NCBI RefSeq assembly: GCF_000002865.3
Contig: NW_001865039.1
Span: 1,964,438 to 2,028,437, forward strand
From: Monosiga brevicollis MX1
Lineage: Eukaryota; Opisthokonta; Choanoflagellata; Craspedida; Salpingoecidae
DNA: 64,000 nucleotides
Direction of reading: 5' to 3'
Positions 1 through 11,575 of this stretch are shown one piece after another. The translations under genes and the position numbers were made by a program. Every line of letters starts with the position of its first letter. The stretch's first letter is position 1. The notes under the pieces were generated by a model. It was given only the letters and a program-made list of their open reading frames with translations, did no database searches and was not told where the DNA came from.

Positions 1-3000
1 GTGAGTGTCTCCCACATCAACACGCCAAAGGCAAAGACGGCGGCTGCATAGCCGCCGTTGCGATTTAGGGTCAGAACCTCCGGCGCCATGTAAAGGGGCG
101 TGCCAACAGCAGTGCTCTGCTCCCCAAGATCGTTCAACTCAAACATCTCAGCCTCGTCAGCAGGCACGGCGCCATTGCGCCGACTCGGTGGCTTGTGTAA
201 CAGCACTGCCCGGTCCCGAAGCTTGACGGACCCAAAGTCTGTACCTTGGCACGAAGCTGCTCGGTAATCAGGATGTTGCCTGCCTTGACATCCCGATGCG
301 CATGGCCCAGCTCGTGCAGGTAGGCCAGCCCCGTTGCAACATCGTGCAGAATCTGCAATCGCTGCGGCAGACTCAGCTCCCCTGGCCGCTTTCCGCGGAG
401 GAGCGAGCGGAGCGAGCCCAAAGGCACGAGCTCCAGCACCAAAAACGGCACGCTCTTCTGGCCGTTAAACTCGCCATCGCCCGCTCCGAAAAACCGCACA
501 AGTTGCGGATGCCGCGTTCGCTGTAAGAACTCCAGTTCCTTCTGGAAGTCTTCAACTGCTGCTAGGTCCAGAGTGGCTGACATCTTGAGCAACTTGACGC
601 ACACAGACAGGCCCTGCCACTGAGCTCGCCAGACCTCACCAAAGGCACCGGGCGAGTCATCGTCTATTCGCTCTGCTAGCGCAATCTCGGACTGTTGAAC
701 ACGCCACGCTTCCTTCAGTTCGGCCACGTCCTCGAGGTAGGCTTGGGACAACAGCCCATATTCCAATTCGTGTTGCTCGTTTGTCAATCGCAATCGCTGC
801 TGAGAGCGCTGTATGAGCAGCGCCACGCCACCTAACAAGGCAAAGCCAAGCATCACCATGAGGACCACGAACCATGGCTGTTGATACACCGGGGGTGGCT
901 TTAGAGTACAACCACCACTCTTCCTCATCTCGTATCCAGGTGAACATTGACACTGAAAACTTTGCGCGCCGATGGTCTGGACTTGTGTCCCATAATTTCG
1001 GCTAATCACAAGGTTCGTGGCAGGATGCAGACCGCATTGCAAGGGCACATTGTGCAGCCGCAGTGACGGCAAGTTGTTGTAGTCGCACACTGGCGTTTGA
1101 CCATCAGCCAAAACATAGCTGCTCCCCTCAGGAGTGAAACAAGTTGCATCCGAGTTGCCGACAAAAACTCGTGAAGCAAAAACCTCAGCGATGGCCCGGA
1201 CATCGGCAATCTCATTCTCTGAGAAGTCGATGGCCTCTGCACCCATATCGAGGCAGTGTTGTAGCACTTGTGGCCAGGAGAATGGCGTGATCATGCTCAA
1301 GGCAGCAAAATAGACCCGTCCTGCCGTTTGGCATAAACTGGACGACCAGGAAATGTTGGTACGAGAAATATCAAGAAGGTCCGATACGGGCCACCTCATC
1401 TCCGACAGTTGTGGATTGGAAGACACGTTGAGGAGGGCAATGGTGGGCAGGTCGTTTGCACCCAGGTGAATGGACTTGAGGTTGGGCATGTGATTGATTT
1501 GAAGCGTGGTTAGAGTAGATTTTGGCGGAAAATCAAGATGTAACGACGTCGTGCGCTTGAAGCAGGATACCGTCAGCTTGGCGAGCTTGAGACGAGTGGC
1601 ATCAAAGGTAACCGTTGTGTCGTCCATGGATAAATCAAGGCCCAGCTCCGTGAGTTGATGCTGAGCTAGGATCTCCAGGCCTGACATGGTGGCACCTGTG
1701 AGGTCGAGTGTTTGGAGCTGTACAGCTGGCGCAAGCTTCACGTCGACTGTGAATTCCAAAGGACAATCATTCCGGCCGACGTGGAGGTCCGTCAGCCGGG
1801 GCATATGTGTAAGGTCAAGCTGCAACCAGGTGAGTTTGGAGTCGGTGATGTCCAGATAGGCAAGGTTGCTCAAAGGCGTTAGCCAGCCGGCAGGGAGCGT
1901 TTCAATGGGGTTGGAGGTCAACGCCAAGGCTCGCAACTGGGGGGTTCCAGCAAAGACCTTGTTGGGGAGTGTTTTGAGGTGGTTGCCAATCAGGTCTAGC
2001 TCTTGCAATTGGCGCAGATGGTCGAAGAGCCCCGGCACAAGACCAGTGAGGGCGTTGTTATCCAGCAAGAGCATTTGCAACTGTGTGAGGGAGTCGAAGG
2101 CTCCCCGAGGAAGTGCTGAGAGACGATTCTCAGCCAAGTTGAGTACTTGCAACTGGTTTAGGCCTTCCAGAGCACGAGCCTCAACCTTGACGAGGCGATT
2201 GTAGGCCAAGGACAACTGTTGCAGTTGATTCATCCTGCCAAAAGTCTGGTCCGAGAGCGTGGTCAGACGATTGCTGTCCAAGAAGATGGATTGCAGCTCC
2301 TTCGAATGGACAAATACGCCAACAGGAAGTGATGTGAGTCGATTGCTTTTCAAGGATACTGTTTGCAGCTGTGACAAGGTGCTGAAAATGCCATCTGAGA
2401 GGGCATCTAGATTGTTGTCTTCTAAGCAAAGGTCCTGAAGTATGGTGGCGTGTTGAAAGACGTTGGCAGGTAGAGCTGCAAGGCTATTTTTGTGCAGGTG
2501 CAGCACTTGGAGCTCGCGAGCGTAGTCAAAGATGTTGTTTGGGAGCGTCATCAAACCGTTGTTTTGAAGCCTGATTGTTTGCAGCCGACTAGCAGCATCC
2601 AGCAGGCCCGCCGGGAGCGAAGTGAGGCTGTTGCTTTCCAATCGGAGGAGTTGAAGTTGTCGTGCGCAGGCCAAGAGGCCAACTGAAAGAGTTGTGAGGA
2701 CGTTTTCATGTAGATCAAGCTCCTGCAGCTGGCAAACATTGGCAAAGAGGCCGTTGGGGAGGGACGTCAGTCCACTGTTACTCATATCAAGGCGCTTTAA
2801 CTGATGCAAATCATCAAAGGCGCCCGCAGCAATTGAGGGGCGAGCGTGAGATATGTTGAGCTCCTCGAGTTGGCCTAAGCTGCGAAATCCACCCGAGTCT
2901 AGAGCCACGTCAGCGTGATGGAGCTGCAGCGATTGCAGCTGGGTCAGACCGTTGAAGACCGTGCTGGATATTTCAAAATGCGTTGAGCTCAAGTCGAGGC

Positions 3001-4208
3001 GCCTCAGGCTCTGCAGGTGGTCAAAGACACCAGGCGGTAATCCCTCCAAACTCGTGCTACCGAGATCCAAGTCTTGGAGTTGATGAAGTTGATCAAAGAT
3101 TTTGGGAGGGAGATGCTTTACCTCCGTATATTCCAGATCAAGCACCTCGAGTTGGCGCAAAGCATCGAATGCGCCTGCACCCAGCGAATAGGTGAAGCCT
3201 CTGTATTCGGAACAGAGATTTTGAAGATCGAGACAGAGTAATCCCTGAGGAAGGACATTGCCAATATCAGCCGAAAAGCTATTGTTGTTGACGTGTTCGC
3301 ATTGGTTCCGCAGGCCAAAGGACGTCAAATGCGAAGGTTGGGCTAGCAATGTTTGTAGAGCCTGCAGGCCGTCCTGCACAAGCGGCGTGTAAATGTATAG
3401 GGTCTCAATGCGCTGCAGCATGACCCGACAAGGCACGGATGAAAGGCAGGTGGCAACAAGGGCTGAGATATCCGTGCTTATTATCATGCCGGTGCTGCTG
3501 ATGTTCATCAAACCGGCGTCCTCGGTGCAACCGGTAGTCCAAGGAGCTGTAACTAGCAAGACCTGCTCATCAGCCCGACAGGAAGGGGTGGAGTCGAGCT
3601 CTTCCCATGTCACGAGCGACCAGCTGCAGTTGGCTCGGCTCTTGCTTTCACTTCGAGGCCAGCATTGGGCCAATGTGACTCCGGCCCCCTACGGCACCAG
3701 CGGCAAGGGGGTGAGCGCACGGATCCATGACCATGCGATCAGCAACTGAAGCCTCACCTGGATAGCGTCATGCCTGGGTTGTGTCGACCGACGAGGCTGG
3801 GCAATCGGCGGTGATATCTGCCTCAATCAACGACAGGCGGCTTTGTGAACTTTGTGAAGACGCACAAGCTGCCACTGTTCAATAAAGACACAATGACTGA
3901 TGTGGTACCTGTTGGTCGAGCTGATAAGCGGCAGCGGGTGGGGGGTTTATGCGTTGGGCACTTGCGAGAGGACCGCAGAGGGCTTGAAGGGCTTGACTGA
4001 TCGAAGGGCTCAGGCTCGCTGCTGGCTCTGCGCTGTAGGTGCGACAGAGTTGATCCACTTGCTGCTGTCGCACACGCGCTGACTCGCACTCACAGTCCGA
4101 CACTGATGCGACGCCGTGGCTTAAAGAGATGGCCAGCAATAGCAGCACGGCTTGGCTAAGCAGCACGCGGTGGGTTCCGACCGATTGGCGACGGGTGCTG
4201 GCACCCAT
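1..4208 (-). CDS. LRR receptor kinase of TKL type, 3' end beyond window
   Basis: Single-pass receptor with a leucine-rich-repeat ectodomain and a cytoplasmic kinase domain. Exon 1 (4208-3909) starts at an ATG and encodes a hydrophobic signal peptide (VLLSQAVLLLLAISLSHG). Exon 2 is 3817-3758 and the long exon begins at 3688. All junctions are GT-AG and phase 0, which is why I chose this start. About 20 or more LRRs (xxLxxLxLxxN pattern) fill 3300-1450, then a Cys-rich EGF-like stretch, a membrane helix (WFVVLMVMLGFALLGGVALL, near 880-820), a GAFGEV loop, VCVK lysine and HRDVKAGN catalytic loop. HRDVKAGN is the TKL or Ser/Thr form, not the tyrosine-kinase HRDLAARN. A one-base frame change near 239-246 precedes the DFG, after which GTPLYMAPE and FAFGVLMWE follow down to base 1. 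Ligand and substrates are unknown. Family confident, specificity inferred. Confidence 0.85.
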
Positions 4209-5243
4209 GTTTGCACTTGTCAAACGAGCGTCTGCGTGAACGGCACGAACGACGCCGGGCTCATTGCCGGAACCAAAATAGAAGACTCTTCGGATTACAA
4301 GCGAAAGGATTCATTTTTTTTTTTTTTTTTTTTTGGAAACGAATTCACTAACAATTGAGGTGACGGAAAGCTTCCAAGAAACTACTACATGTAAATGTAC
4401 ATATGAGCATATGAACACCAACGGGTATTTTGCCCCAAACGTCAACGCCCCGAGTTTGGCGAGGTCAGGCTTGACTGCCTTCAGCTTGAGAATGTGAACA
4501 CCACAATCCAAAGCACTCGACTTTATCACAATGGTAGGTAGCCTGTCGCATCGTCCAACTTGCAAGTCGCTCTCGCCCCAAAAGCCAATGAAGCCAAACC
4601 CCTGGAGGTGGCCCCCTCTGCGCTGGCACTTGAAAGAGGAAAGAATGAAGCTCGATACATTATTATAATATAATCCAGCCCTGCTGGCAATGCCCAAGTC
4701 GCGTTCTGGTTCCAGCCTGTAGATGCAGATAACCTTCAAAATCCGATCAGAAAGCGGACCACGACTTTTCGTGGCCGCAACGGAGCCGGGTACATTGAAG
4801 ATGCAACACAATTTTAAACATCAATGACCACCATGACGATACGCTGGCGGCGTCATTGAAGCCACGTAACCGTATTGAAGCGCGCCTACTTTGAATTCGA
4901 TCCCAACAGAGCCCTCTCGGAACAGCCACCTGCCTAGCAAAACGCATTTGTCCCTTGAGCTGGGAAGATGTCGCTGGGGATGTCTCTTTTCTGAGCTGTT
5001 CCTGAACTTGTGGGGTTGCAGGTCGCATCAATTGTCAAGCTCCGCCAAACTCCTGCAGGGCTCTTTGTGCTGACAGAGCACACACAAGGTATCATAATCT
5101 TGCGTCCCGCCCGCCTTTGTGTGCCAGTCTGCCTCACGCGTGAGCGTAGGGGCATTCCTTGGCAGATTGGCGATGCTGCAGTGACGCACGCATACTCAGA
5201 AGGCCTCAGCTGGCACGTCTCGCGGAGGGTGGGCTCCAAGTTC
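4209..5243. other. Intergenic, no gene supported
   Basis: Between the receptor kinase start and the small gene. It contains a run of about 21 T at 4314-4334. A 166-codon minus frame across 4311-4811 ends in poly-Lys made by that run, lacks domain-like features, and is not accepted as a gene. Confidence 0.5.
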
Positions 5244-5705
5244 TCATGGCGGGTCTGACTCATCACTCCACTCTGCAGCTCACGAGCTCAGTCAGCCCAA
5301 GAGGAAGCGTGTCCACCAACTCATTTCTGTTGATGCAGCACGATGACACGCATTCATGATCAGGTCCAGGCAATCTCAAGACGCAGCCAGCCTAATGCCA
5401 TGGGGTCAGGGGCCGTCGACTCACCTTCTTCTCGAACCTTTTTGCCGCTCTGTGGACCACCCTTGCCGTGAAAAACCTCGTTGGTGGGCTTGGCGTGCGC
5501 CATGGGTGCAGCCGGTGCCACAGAGGGCGCCTCGTCTTCGGAAGTAGAGCTTCGCGAAGCACACGACCTGTGCCCCACAGTCAAGCCCAGTCGGTCAGAT
5601 CAGAGGTGAGTCAGCAGCATCAGGGCCCGCCATCCGAGTTGACTCCCGATCCGCTCACCCGCGCTTGCCGGATCGGCGAGGCGTGGCTTGTGATCCTAGC
5701 TCCAT
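5244..5705 (-). CDS. Small three-exon hydrophilic protein, unknown
   Basis: Predicted from splice logic only. Exon 1 5705-5659 (ATG, ends CGCGG|GTGAGC), exon 2 5567-5425 (acceptor CACAG, donor GAAG|GTGAGT), exon 3 5272-5244 (acceptor GCTGCAG, stop TGA). The phases agree at both junctions and give about 72 residues. The product is charged, Ser/Pro/Ala-rich in the middle, and ends in an acidic WSDESDPP tail. There is no signal peptide, membrane segment or motif I recognise. It is divergent from VPS45, with about 600 bp of GA-repeat DNA between. It could be a fragment of a longer gene or a chance set of splice signals. Confidence 0.4.
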
Positions 5706-5889
5706 CCCGACCAGACAGGTACCGCCAAACTGCAGGCACTCTAAACTGCTAGACACATGTAGTCCTGCAAAAATACCCTGGCCTCACGCTTGGAAGAGCG
5801 GTACCTCAGGCACATGCAACCATCCGCCCCTGTGAGGCGGTCAGCCCATGTGAACAGAAGCCCAACCCGACCAAAAAAAATGCTTTCGA

Positions 5890-6093
5890 GAAGAAAAGAG
5901 AGAGAGAGAGAGAGTTTGAGAGAGAGTTTGAGAGAGATATTTTTGAGAGAGAGATTTTTTTTTAGAGAGAGAGTTTGAGAGTGAGACTTTTGTTTTGAGA
6001 GAGAGATTTTTGAGAGAGAGATTTTTTTTTAGAAGTTTGAGAGTGAGACTTTTGTTTTGAGAGAGAGATTTTTGAGAGAGAGAGAGAGAGAGG
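5890..6093. repeat. GA-rich polypurine tract with TTT/TTTG interruptions
   Basis: Degenerate (GA)n blocks broken by TTTG, TTTTTG or TTTTTTTT, in units such as GAGAGAGTTTGAGAG. A polypyrimidine tract of the same unit type on the other strand lies at 22433-22630. It is about 220 bp upstream of the VPS45 start codon. Confidence 0.9.
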
Positions 6094-6311
6094 GATGAAG
6101 GAAAGAATGATTTTCCTGTAGCAACAGGAATTATTCACTGTTTACTGACGCTGACGTTCAGCGGCAGTCGAGTCAAGAGGGAGCTCGCGGTTCTTGAGTG
6201 GCTCGCTGTGGGGACGGGTGGGGCTCCGCTGGCGCCTGCTGGGGCTCGCGAGGAGACGGCTTGTGTGCTGGGTCGGCGTGCGTGAGGGCTGATGGAAGCA
6301 CAGCCGACAAG

Positions 6312-9300
6312 ATGAACGTCTATCACTTGGCGCGGTCCGTGTTGGACGAGCTGTGCGCGGCCACGGATGGTTTGAATGTGATGCTCGTCGATGAGGACAC
6401 GGTGAGCAGCTCAAGGGCTTGCTTTCACTTTAGTGCACAATCCTGCCCCTTCCTTCTTGTACCGCCCATCCTTATCGCTTATTCATGCTATGCGGCGGGC
6501 CGCAGCTTCCTCTTGTTTCAATGGTCTATGGGTGGCGAACTAGGCAGCTGTCAGACAAGGAGGTGAGCTCTGGCCCCACCGCGCCCTCCCTGCCCTAGAC
6601 CGCATGGAATGCTCTCAATCTTGTCCATCCTTTTTCCTAGGTGTTTAGCGTTGACAAGCTGGCCAGTTTGCGTGAACCAATGCCCGAAGTCAACGCCACT
6701 GTCTTTGTCCGAGCATCTCATGTGAGTCCTCCGAGACGTTGTTCGGAGGTTCGGGCACACGCCGCCGCACTCACTCAGTCGCTGTCGCCATGGGCGCCAG
6801 GGCAACATTTTGTCGCTGCAGCAAGAGCTGTCTCAGCCCAATTATCGTTCATATGCAATCTTCTTCACCAACGAGGTGGACGCTACCGACCTTGAACTGC
6901 TGGCCGAAGCCGACACCCGCGAACTCGTTGCTCAAGTACGTCGCCCAGGGGGTCGAAATACATCTGCCGTGGCCCTTCATGCTTGGGCAAAAGTCAAGGT
7001 CTCACTCATACACCTGTGCAGATCAAGGTGGTCAACCTTGACTATCTACCCATGGATACCAACCTCTTCTCGTTGGAGACCCTGGGGGCCTTTAACCACC
7101 CCGAGCAGGTTGGCCCATCTTCATTCAGCTCGGTCCGGGCGCTGGCTGCCCTCTTATCCCGAGTGCCGACTTTGATCCCTTGATCTCACATGGGATGCGC
7201 TGCCCCGCTCGCCTAGCTAACGCGCAACATGCTGTCACGTTGTCGTGATGGTCTACTGAGCGTGATTCGTGGCCTCGGCCTTCATCCCACCCTTCGGTAT
7301 TGAAGATCGCACAACACTTGGGGCATGGGCCAGACCCCACGCCAGTCGAAATGGTTTCGCCACACGTGGCGATGTAGCGGCTTACCCCGGCGTCCCTCCG
7401 CGCCATCGATAGGTACCAGGGCAACAGCGGGCAATGCCAACAGCTAGCCGAGGCGCTCAAGCCGCACCTTCTTCAAGCAACAGAGGGGGACACCATGCTG
7501 CTGCTACTCGACCGGCGCCAGGACCTGGTCACCCCTTCGATCCAGCAGGTGCTTGTTTTAGCTGCACAAACTCGTTTTCTCGGCTCTTTGTCTTGTCCTT
7601 CCGAGTTGTTTTTGTTTCCCCCTTGACTCCACCCTCGCCTCTTCTCTTTTTGTGTGTGCATGTTTTTTCTTTCTCGCGCGGCGATAGTGGACATATCAGG
7701 CCATGATGCACGAGTTGTACGGCCTTTCATGCGGCCGCCTGGATCTGACGCGAGCCCAGGCCGAGCTCAAAGAAGTTGAAGAGCCGGCCGTCATGACGAG
7801 CTTTGCCGACGAGTTTTTTGGCCGTGCTCGCTTTACCAAATTTCCTCAGGTTAGATCAGCACCCCATATGATATCGCAGCCTTGGCCTGCACGACGCCCT
7901 CACTGTGGTGGGACTTGCCATCCATGGGGATGTAGCTTCTCAAGCGGCTTCGCGAACTGTCGGCACAATACCGTCGCGTGCGTGACCTCAAGCAGCAAGG
8001 GCGTTCCGATGACTTGGCCATGATGAAGGTTTGTCCTGCCTGAAGCATTCTACTTTATCGTATCTGCCTTAATTTTGCACTCACGGGCATGTGTCCGATA
8101 GCAATTTTTGCAACATTACGCAGAGTACACGAAACTGTGCCGAACGATTGAGCTGGTGGGTGCTGTCTCATTCAAGTTCGCGGGCAAGCACTCCTGCCGC
8201 GTCGTATCACAACGTGCTAGCATACCGCACTTTGGAGCTATCTCATGCGGCCGTTGCCATGTTCATAGAACTACCTCTCGATCATGGAGCTCGAAAAAGT
8301 AGTGACAAAGCGCTTCTTTCGCACACCTGAGTCCAACTATTTTGATTTCCAGGTGCGGCAAAGGAACTGCCCGTCTTCGCCTAGCACTCTGCACCCGGTC
8401 TGATATCGGCTGCTTGCACTCAGCTGGAGAATTTTTTGAGTAGCAAGTCACTGAATCCTTTGCGCAAGGTACAGCCGTAGCTTCACCCTGCTAGTTTTAG
8501 ATACCTCCCAGGCCTGTGCTAATCCTTCCTCCTCGCCATATCTGTTTCTGTTGTTGTTTGAATGTCGCAGTCACATGCACAGGAGCGGTTCGAGAAGATT
8601 CAGACAGCGCTGCGGGAGCGGCGCTACGAGCCACGCGACCTGCTTCGGTGAGTTTGCTGTCGGCTTTTTTTCTAGTTGTTTTGTTCATTCGAGGATTTGC
8701 ACGACAGCGGGGTGATGTTTGGACTGGGATGTGCGCCTATTTTAAATTCTGGTGGTACAGCATTTTCATGCAGGTTGCAATCCGTTATCCGGACAAGGCG
8801 GGCTGCGCGGAATATGTGCGGCTCCAGGAGGCGTTCCTCAACGCTGGCCTCAGCCCATTGGATCTGCAGTGTGTGGACCGCGCTGCCGAGCTCTCTCGAC
8901 CCAGCGCACCGGCCAGCTCCAAGGACTGGGAAAGGTCAGATTGCTTCGTGCCAAGCCTCTTTCTTTTCCCGACCTGTCCATCTGATTTTTTGTGGGCCCC
9001 TTCATAGCTACATCTTGCGGTCAACTTTTCCCAACGCGGACCCTGACGATGAAGAGGAAGATTCCCACACGCCACTACTGGCTGGCTTGTTGCAGGAGCT
9101 TGACAAGGGCTCACTCAATGAAAAGAAATATCCCTGGGTGCCCGGCCTCTTGGGACAAAAACGGTACGCGCAGATCCTGTTTTCACGACGTCCTTTGGCC
9201 CATCTCATGGCCCGCTTTGCGCACCTAGACCACGCCGTGTGATCGTTTTTTATGTTGGAGGTATCACATTTGAAGAGTCCAGCTTTGCCTATCGTTGCAC

Positions 9301-9493
9301 CAAGCATCTGCACAGTGAGTCAACACCAGGGCAGGCTTGAAATGCTTGGTGGTGGTGAGGGTGCCCAACTTCATGTCTGCCGCTGACTTACTTGCCTTTG
9401 CTCGCCGCAGCTATGGATGTTCTTGTGGGTGGTACCTACCTCCACAACTTTGACTCTTTCTGTCATGAGCTCCAACTGAGCGCCTCGCCCTGA
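6312..9493 (+). CDS. VPS45: VPS45, Sec1/Munc18-family SNARE regulator
   Basis: SM protein that binds syntaxin-type SNAREs in trans-Golgi/endosome fusion. About 15-17 short exons. The first eight I resolved (6312-6401, 6506-6562, 6641-6721, 6801-6935, 7022-7108, 7217-7296, 7413-7548, 7688-7849) all join in phase. Signatures: LLLLDRRQDLVTPSIQQ followed by WTYQAMMHELYG (the SM-family DRR..D..TP..QWTYQAM block that marks Vps45), YILRSTFPN, and near the end VIVFYVGGITFEE and MDVLVGGTYLHNFDSF. The last two match the Vps45 C-terminus rather than Sly1 or Vps33. Stop TGA is at 9491-9493. Estimated length of about 550-570 residues fits the family. The coiled middle (near 7940-8310 and 8430-8650) is less certain in exact exon borders. 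Confidence 0.9.
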
Positions 9494-9987
9494 GCCCCGA
9501 CACGGCCCGAGTATACCCCAAACCCCGCGTAGTTTCATAACCATAATTTTTTTCAGACGCATCCAAAACATCTTTTTCTTCTTGATTGGTGAAACGAAAG
9601 GAAACAAAAGGAAAAAACAAAAAACCAATTGCCAAATTTGTCATGATGGTTACGTAACAATAACAAGCCAAGGTACTCGTAAGAGATGTAAAGTCACTGT
9701 ACGTAAAAGGAGGCGTCCAGAGATGCTCTTGCGTGACGGTGGACAGCTGCTGGTGCTGGAAGACCAAATTCTGGTATCTGAAGCATCTCGATCGGGCAAT
9801 TTCTTCTCGTCACTCTCAGCTGCTTGAACGGTTTTTGATCGTGTTTGTCCTCTTCTCGACGGCTCGTCTGCGCAGCTACCTCCACTGCAAAAAAGGGAAC
9901 CAGCTCCTCTTTGTTCGTTGTTGAGAAGGTCTCAGCAGGATTGCTTCTGGCCCTGCCTGCGACACCACGCGTGCGACGTGCCGCAGT
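9494..9987. other. Intergenic, no gene supported
   Basis: About 490 bp between two same-strand genes. AT-rich from 9540 to 9660. No convincing poly(A) signal, domain or RNA gene was recognised. Confidence 0.5.
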
Positions 9988-11272
9988 ATGGCGGACGATG
10001 ATGATGCATGGCTGGTGGCGGGTACCATCATTATCCTTGCGCCTGATGCGACGACATGGGAAGGTGACGAAGATGACATCTATGGCGCAGGCATGGAACC
10101 GCGGGTAAGAACGTATTTGTTTGCAACCACGGCGAAACTTGACGCTGTTTTAACGAGCCTCGCCTCACATGTCATGGGATATCGCGTAGTGTCTGCGCAA
10201 GCAATTAGGCGACCAGAAATGCAAATACAAACGCTGGGGTTCGCGCTGTAACCGCTTCCAATGTCTGAGCAAGAACAAGCAAGCCCGGGCTCGAGTTCGC
10301 ATGCGCCGCGAGGGTGGCTGTCAAGCAGCCGAGCTGGCCTCGGGTCTCCGCACCAAGTGGACGTCCGGCCGCCATTGCCCTGATCTTCAGAATTTCCAAC
10401 CCAAGGACCGGCCTGCAAACAAAAGACAGCAAGCAGTGCTCTCGCAGCCAAAACCAAGTGGCCAGAAAAGCTCGCAGCCCGTTCTGTCGCTCACCAGTGC
10501 GATGTTTGGTGCCAAGCAGGGAACGCTACTTGAAGCTGAAGACGAGGCTCTACTAAAGTGGGTTCGAGACCAGCAATGCCTCCAACACTATGAGCCCAGG
10601 CTGTGTGAGTCCATGTCACCACAATCGCTTGACGGAGAAACCGGCGTCAAGCTCAATCGTCGCCGCTCGCGGCGAGCTGCTCGTCTCCAAGACCAGAGCA
10701 CTATTGCGACACGGGTGGAACTGTACCTCGACACGATGCGAGTGGATTTTGAGCAAAAGTTGGCTGAGAAGGGGCACTGTAGCCCGATCATCAAGCGCAC
10801 AGAGGTCCTGCAAGAGCGCATGTCGCAGCTGTGCCACGCTATAGCCAGGGCACCTGCCCGAAAGGTCATGGGGATCAAGGACTACAACCCCCAACTTCGC
10901 AAGTCGAAGCAAATCAAGTGGCTTCGTCGCAAGGGGGAGAATCGCTCCTCCACTGCCGATGCCGGACCGGCGGGCATTGTGCAGACCTATCATGGTACCG
11001 TGAGCGTTTGTGCCAGCTCGATCACCAAGGAAGGGCTCAAACTGCCCGGATCAAGCTCTCATGTGACCATGCGCAATGGCCAGTGTTATGGATCCGGCAT
11101 TTACAGCGCAAAAGACTTGGGCATGCCTCTCACTTATGCGCGAGGTTCACAGGCGTCTGTGTTTTGCTGTGCGCTCTTTGCCGGCGAGAGATCAGTCAGC
11201 ACACATGGCAACATCTATGTTAGTGTATCTGAACATGCCATCATTCCCATTTGGCAGGCCGTCTTGAAATGA
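9988..11272 (+). CDS. PARP-like ADP-ribosyltransferase
   Basis: Two exons, 9988-10104 (CGG|GTAAGA) and 10217-11272, joined in phase 0, giving 390 residues. The C-terminal third looks like a PARP catalytic fold: TYHGT (NAD-binding His) near 10984, then GQCYGSGIYSA (the G.GIY.. loop with the second triad position Tyr) near 11080-11110, and a final strand GNIYVSVSEHAIIPIW. No Glu is evident where polymerising PARPs have their third residue, so mono-ADP-ribosylation or inactivity is the likelier reading (inference). The N-terminus is acidic. Exon 2 opens with a basic Cys-containing module (KCKYKRWGSRCNRFQCL) that may bind metal or nucleic acid. Targets are unknown. Confidence 0.75.
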
Positions 11273-11575
11273 GTGACCTGGCGCGTGGAGAAAAAATAGG
11301 TTTGGCAAGCGAAATTGAATGTATAATCGCGAGTGTGCCAAAGAAATATTCATCAGGGCATGGTCGCCAGAGTCGCCAGAGTCGGAAACAGGTAGAGAGG
11401 AAGTGAATGAGAACTAAATTCTACCACAATAACAATCTAGGGCGGCACGACAAGGAGCGACCGTACAACAACGGCAAAGAGCAATCTAAGAAAAACGCCA
11501 TCAAGGCGAGCCACGTGGCGGGAGAGAAGACCTGGGTGGGCCCGACTCTGTTTGACGAAAAGGCTGCGTGGCCTC
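11273..11575. other. Convergent 3' intergenic spacer
   Basis: Spacer of 303 bp between the ends of the PARP-like gene and the heparanase gene. It holds both 3' UTRs. No canonical AATAAA was seen on either strand and no gene was recognised. Confidence 0.5.

Noticed and set aside
4311-4811. Minus frame of 166 codons
   Set aside because: No domain, no splice support, ends in poly-Lys from the T homopolymer, sits between two better-supported genes.
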